DNA of 64,000 nucleotides from assembly GCA_027405735.1 (NCBI GenBank), contig JAPEHQ010000010.1:1860001-1924000 (forward strand), in the 5' to 3' direction. A program made the translations under genes and the position numbers. The notes under the pieces were generated by a model, which had not been told where the DNA came from, did not search any database, and saw nothing but the letters and a program-made list of their open reading frames with translations. Positions 58,861 to 64,000 of the stretch are shown piece by piece; position 1 is the stretch's first letter; every line of letters begins with the position of its first letter. This DNA comes from Mucor racemosus (Eukaryota; Mucoromycota; Mucoromycetes; Mucorales; Mucoraceae).

Positions 58861-60353
58861 ATAATTCAACTATAAAGATATCAATATTATTAGCATATAT
58901 AGTAGTAGGATAAGATGTATCTGCCTCACGGCGGTCTAAGCCCAACATCAAATCAATTCATCTTAACTAGAAGGTTAAGCGTTTTTAAAAGTTTTATTGA
59001 TGCTAATTTTGAAACAAGATGCTAGTTCTACATATCATTAGCAGATAATATGTCAATAGACTGATATATAAACAAATTTTACCACGCCTATAACCGACGT
59101 TTCTTTGTCTGCGATTTATTTTAATCGTTGCAGTTTGGTGGTATTCACTATTTAATTATTAAATCGACATAAATTGATTCAGCTAACTTTAAATGCCATT
59201 TTGACGAAAAATGTTTAGTTTACTGATAAGTTTTGTTGAAAAATAAGCTTTTCAACATTAAAACATCTTGAATATTGACGAAACTCAATGTAACACATTT
59301 ATAAAATGTACAAGCGTAAACATATAATTTGTTACAGAAAAGTGTCATGTATCACATTTGATAAGGCTTCCTTCCAAGTTTGTACCATACAAAATATATT
59401 AATGCATAAATATGATTGAGATTTCGTTTTATTTGATAGTAATCATATCAGGATTACCTCATTTTTGTTTTTTATTTTATTGAAGAATTTGATTATTCCG
59501 TTGAGACTTTTTTAGACATTTTGCATCAGCATCATCGACTCATCTTATTCTTTCCCTTTTGATGTGCAATATAACGAAAATGACAATACATTTATGCTCA
59601 AATTAATTTTATACATTTTGTAACACACTATACCTAGACCGATAAATACCCTGTAACACTGAGGCAATTTCGTATATGTATTTATTTCTAGACATACATG
59701 AAAGATTTAGCCCCGCCGATTAGTTTAGATATGGTCGCCATATCATTGCATTATGTGCAATGGCTAATCTATATTAGATCTCTGTAGGACTCTTATCGAT
59801 GAAGCATTTCAGAGGGAAATAAACGCATTGGTTTGATGTTATTACTATATGAACATCCATAATAGAAATTAATGAAATGGCAAGTAAGGTTTTTGCAACT
59901 CAATTTAAATTTAATTTGAATTTTTAGACTATACTACTTTTTACGGAAACTGCCGTGTCGTTAATTAAAGTATGCTTTAGTTTTATAAAGGCTTCTATCA
60001 TGTACCTAGAACTCTTCAGTATACATCAAGTATAATGAATTTTATATTCATGTCAAATAAACCAAATAGAAACTTTGTATTTGACAACAGATCTTGCATG
60101 TCCAGATCTGTTTCATCGAAAATTTAAATTATGATTATGGCATTATTGTAGATCAGATAAGGGGACCTATCAATGAACAAGAAAAATGGATTATACATTA
60201 AGACTATGATTATAAACCATTACAAATTGATTACAAATTCTGTTCTTTATCTGAAAATTAGAATAAAGACCCTTTTTTAGTCAAATGCCGCCAGCGGCGA
60301 TCTGATAACTTGCCATTCGGATAAGTTTTTCCATTATTCTGTTCGTTATACAG
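58861..60353. other. Spacer upstream of the GMC oxidoreductase gene
   Basis: AT-rich, no gene seen. The last few hundred bases form the upstream region of the GMC oxidoreductase gene. Confidence 0.4.
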
Positions 60354-60362
60354 TATATAAAG
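60354..60362 (+). promoter_or_regulatory. TATA box of the GMC oxidoreductase gene
   Basis: TATATAAAG lies 62-70 bp upstream of the start codon at 60424, the right distance for a fungal TATA-type promoter with a short 5' UTR. TATA promoters in fungi are usual for regulated, inducible genes. Confidence 0.6.
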
Positions 60363-60423
60363 CGAATCAATATTTCAAGTCTTTTTATTCAGAAGATAAT
60401 CATACGAATATTGCTAATCTAAA

Positions 60424-62529
60424 ATGAAGATCACTGCTGCTGTTATTACTGTTATTACAGCATTTGCTTCCATTGCATCTGCCAAACAATCTTCACCATC
60501 TGATACTTATGATTATGTAATTGTCGGTGGTGGTGTAGCAGGTATATACGTTTATACACATTAATAGAGCTAAACAGCTGTAAATCTAAATTCTTATAAT
60601 CCATAGGTTTAACCTTGGCTAGCCGTATCTCTGAAAACAAGGATGTTACTGTTGCAGTTCTTGAATCAGGACCCAATGCCGAAGATGAATTTGTCATTTA
60701 CGCACCTGGCATGTAAGAATCTTTTTGATCGTATATGTTTGGCACCAATATTTAACCTGATTAATAATTTAGGTATGGTCAAGCTGTTGGATCTGATCTT
60801 TGTCCACTCATTCCTACTCTTCCTCAAGAAGGTATGGGTAACAGAAGTCTTACCATTGCTACAGGTAGATTACTTGGAGGTGGTAGTGCTATCAATGGCC
60901 TTGTTTGGGTAAGCCTTTTTTTGTCAATAATAGAGACATTGTATCTTTGACTCTAACTTAATTGCCTGATTCAAATAGACTCGTGGTGGTTTGAAAGATT
61001 ATGATGCTTGGGAAGAACTTGGTAATCCTGGATGGAACGGAAAAAGCTTATTTAAATACTTCAAAAAGGTTGAGAACTTTACTCCTCCTACTCCCGAGCA
61101 AGTTCACTATGGTGCCACTTATCAAAAGAATGTTCATGGCAAAAAGGGTCCTATTAATGTCTCCTTCACAAACTACGAATTCTCTCAATCTGCTAGCTGG
61201 AATGCATCACTTGCTTCTCTCGACTTCACTGCTGTCCCAGATCTTTTGAATGGTACTCTTCATGGTTACTCTGTAACTCCCAACATTTTAAATCCTAAAA
61301 CTGTACGCCGTGATGATGCTTATGCCGGTTATATTGCTCCTTATGTCAACCGTAATAATCTTGTTGTATTGGCAAATCATACTGCATCTAGAATTACATT
61401 TGATTCTAAAAACGGCAAGCAAGACCTTAAAGCTACTGGCGTTGAATGGTATCCCACAGGCAACAAGACTCAGAAGAAAACTATCAAGGCCCGTTTAGAG
61501 GTTATCATTTCTTCTGGGGCTATCGGTTCTCCCAAGTTATTAGAAGTATCTGGTATTGGTAACAAAGATATCCTTGCTTCTGTTGGTGTTAAATCTTTGA
61601 TTGATTTGCCTGGTGTTGGTACCAATTTGCAAGATCATGTTCATGCTGTTACAGTATCTACCACCAACATTACCGGTTATACTACTAATAGTGTTTTTGG
61701 TAATGACACTTTTGCTGCAGAACAAAGAGAAGAATATGAGACCAACAAAACTGGTATTTGGGCAAACACACCCAACTTATTAGGTTATCCTACTCCTAAT
61801 CAATTATTCAAGGATTCTGCTCTTATTTCTGGAAAAGATTTTGCCAACAAAATCCGTAGCTCTATTGATGAATGGGCTGAATACTATGCCAAAACCAATG
61901 CCACCAATGCTAAATTATTAAAGAAGCAATACTCTATTGTAGCCTCTCGCTACGAAGAGAACTACTTGTCCCCTATTGAGATTAATCTTACTCCTGGTTA
62001 TGGTGGTACCGGCTCTGTTGATACCAAAAAGAACAAGTATCAAACAGTCAACCATGTTTTGATTGCTCCTCTTAGTCGTGGTTTTGTTCATATCAATTCC
62101 TCTGATATTGAAGAACCTGCTATTATCAATCCTCAATACTATACTCACCCGTTGGATATCGATATTCATGTTGCTTCTACTAAACTTGCTCGTAAGATTA
62201 TTACTGCTTCTCCTGGTCTTGGTGATTTGAATAGTGGCGAAGTTGAACCTGGTATGAAGATCACTAGCGATGAAGATGTTAAATCTTGGTTGTCTAACAA
62301 TGTTCGCTCCGATTGGCATCCTATTGGTACTTGTTCTATGCTTCCTAAAAATTTAGGTGGTGTTGTTGACTCTAATCTTAAGGTCTATGGTACTGCAAAT
62401 CTTCGTATTGTTGATGCCTCTATTATGCCTCTCGAAGTTTCCTCTCATTTGATGCAACCTACTTTTGGTGTTGCTGAAAAGGCAGCTGATATTATTAAAA
62501 ACGCTTACAAAAAACAACACAAGAAGTAA
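60424..62529 (+). CDS. Secreted GMC oxidoreductase (aryl-alcohol/glucose/choline oxidase family)
   Basis: Four exons (60424-60541, 60607-60712, 60773-60908, 60979-62529) join to 636 codons. Residues 1-20 form a signal peptide (hydrophobic core AAVITVITAFASIAS, Ala-Lys cleavage). YDYVIVGGGVAGLTLASR near residues 29-46 is the FAD ADP-binding fold, TIATGRLLGGGSAINGLVW near 102-120 the first GMC signature, and SSGAIGSPKLLEVSGIG the second. The catalytic His lies in DWHPIGTCSM (near residue 567) with a second His in SSHLMQP (near 610). Several N-x-S/T sites fit secretion. GMC enzymes oxidise alcohols or sugars and pass electrons to oxygen (giving hydrogen peroxide) or quinones. The substrate cannot be read from the sequence. 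The gene stands alone, next to the repeat compartment, with a TATA promoter, and is rich in T-ending codons. Confidence 0.93.
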
Positions 62530-64000
62530 AAAAAAAAAAAACTAGAATTTGACTGATTATAGAGGTAGTTGTTGCATTATTTATCATAATTTATTATTCA
62601 TTGCACTTCTAGAAAATAAAACTGTAATATTATTATAAAACAAACAGAGATTAGAAGACTAAATGAACAATTTTATGCACGATTTTATCTGATAATACAT
62701 ATATTATTTTACATTTCGAAATGACAGTAGTTTCAAATCAAAAGTTTCCTAAAAATAGCAATATTTTGATCATGTCAAAAGCTTCAGCTTTTGATATCGG
62801 GATTCAAAATAAAATACAACTGCTTTTTCATCAATATGATTGACTATTTGTATTGATTTTGAGAGCTTTTACTAACTTATCAGAAAAATAAAAACTGCGT
62901 TTTATAAAGTAAGCATTAGGGATTATTATCAATTAAAAATATATGAGTAAAACCTGCTTGCTTTTGATCTTAAAATTCTTTAAAGGTCGCTGTATCAATT
63001 TCATTAGTAGTTGAATTGAGCAATAAAGAAATGCTCTAGAAGAAAAAAGAAGGAGTAGTCTTGATCAAAAATATCAAATTAATATATGTCAGCCATGGTA
63101 TATTTCAGGTGACAGGGTACTATTTTCTGTTATTATTGAATCAAGCTTCGTGCAGACTCCTTTAATTAAGAAACAAAAACAGAAACTGATCAAAACCGAG
63201 AAGAAATCAGAGAAAAAAAAGAGGGCTTGGCAGTAAGCAATAAAATCAAACACTTTAACAGATGAGATCTGGTACACAAATAATTGTATATCATGCTGTC
63301 GATACTACTGCATTTTTTTTTCTTGAATGTATTACGTTCATCTGTAGTTTAGATTAAAGAGCGGGTGATATAGGATCGAGTTTTTTGTTCCCAATATATT
63401 TATAGAAAGGGCCCCATCACCAAATACAAAAAAAAAAAGCGTAAACTAAAAGAACATAAATATAATGTGGCTGCACCCGCTATTATTACGATGTTCTCTT
63501 GTGATATAAAGTATCATGTTCCAAAGTAAAAAAAAATAAGAAAAGCAAACAAACACTTGTTCTTCATTAGTAGTGTATATGATGCAATTTATAAATGTTT
63601 GGTTTATAATCGATTATTGAATGTAATACATTAAAATTTATTCAATAAAACTAGCAGAATATTACAAGTAATTACGTTGAACAATGTAATATATAAAATG
63701 CATCACGTTGGTACTACTGTCTTTGCTGAATAATACTTATTTGAATATTGAATGTGGATAAATATACAATAATAAGAGTACTATCCAATTCACTTCCAGG
63801 TATACTGTATGTATTTGAACAAACAAATATTATAGGGATAAATGAATACACAACTCATCTCACTTTGCACTTACCTATGAGATATCTTTGTAGTATTGAT
63901 ACAGTATACATCTATAAGACTTTATCCATGATCCTCAAAAATATACTGTCATTATCTCTTTCTTGCAGATGACAATATTCTTTATTCGATATCATACTTT
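62530..64000. other. 3' intergenic region to the window end
   Basis: AT-rich, no supportable gene. The first about 150 bp should be the 3' UTR of the GMC gene. Confidence 0.45.

Noticed and set aside
61918..62319. 133-codon minus-strand frame inside the GMC gene
   Set aside because: Antisense shadow of a strongly supported coding exon.

Overview
The window is nuclear DNA of an early-diverging filamentous fungus, most likely a member of the Mucorales (Mucoromycota). The reasons are the very AT-rich spacers, many short GT-AG introns (mostly 50-90 nt), poly-Gln and poly-His tracts in regulators, a cold-shock-domain protein (uncommon in Dikarya), ordinary fungal housekeeping genes, and a transposon-rich compartment that carries a Fanzor-like gene. 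Species cannot be named from the sequence alone. All gene models were spliced by hand; exon phases were checked so that each model reads open from start to stop.

Layout. (1) 0.7-15.3 kb is a compact gene island: ATP synthase gamma, a Vip1-like RRM protein, a GLI-like four-finger C2H2 factor, a BLOC-1 subunit 4-like protein, a cold-shock-domain protein that converges on it with overlapping stop codons, a tandem PH-domain Spo71-like protein, an RGS protein and a TMEM70/TMEM186-family mitochondrial protein. (2) 15.3-34.2 kb is a repeat compartment with an apparently intact five-exon hAT transposase (26.4-29.4 kb), GCTCG-rich arrays on both sides of it, a 42-bp minisatellite, a palindromic MITE-like element and copies of two dispersed repeat families. 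(3) 34.3-41.5 kb is a second gene island: an arrestin-fold protein, a MoaB/CinA-like protein, folylpolyglutamate synthase with a likely mitochondrial and cytosolic start, Atg101, and the mitochondrial phosphate carrier, whose reading frame requires a one-nucleotide exon. (4) 41.6-49.8 kb is AT-rich and holds a 1158-codon Fanzor-like (eukaryotic TnpB relative) gene with three exons and no disabling lesion. (5) 49.9-51.1 kb is an NRG1-like two-finger repressor. (6) 51.1-60.4 kb is a second repeat compartment with a 0.8-kb identical direct duplication, a CGAGC-rich array and a tRNA-like sequence. (7) 60.4-62.5 kb is a secreted GMC oxidoreductase.

Functional themes. ATP synthase gamma, the phosphate carrier, the TMEM70-family protein (TMEM70 acts in ATP synthase assembly) and mitochondrial folate polyglutamylation all bear on mitochondria. 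Atg101, the arrestin-like and BLOC-1-like proteins bear on membrane traffic. The genes are not an operon and no co-regulation is shown.

The observations most worth following are the Fanzor-like gene, the single-nucleotide exon, the 9-nt microexon in the cold-shock gene, the overlapping convergent stop codons, and the repeat architecture around the hAT gene.
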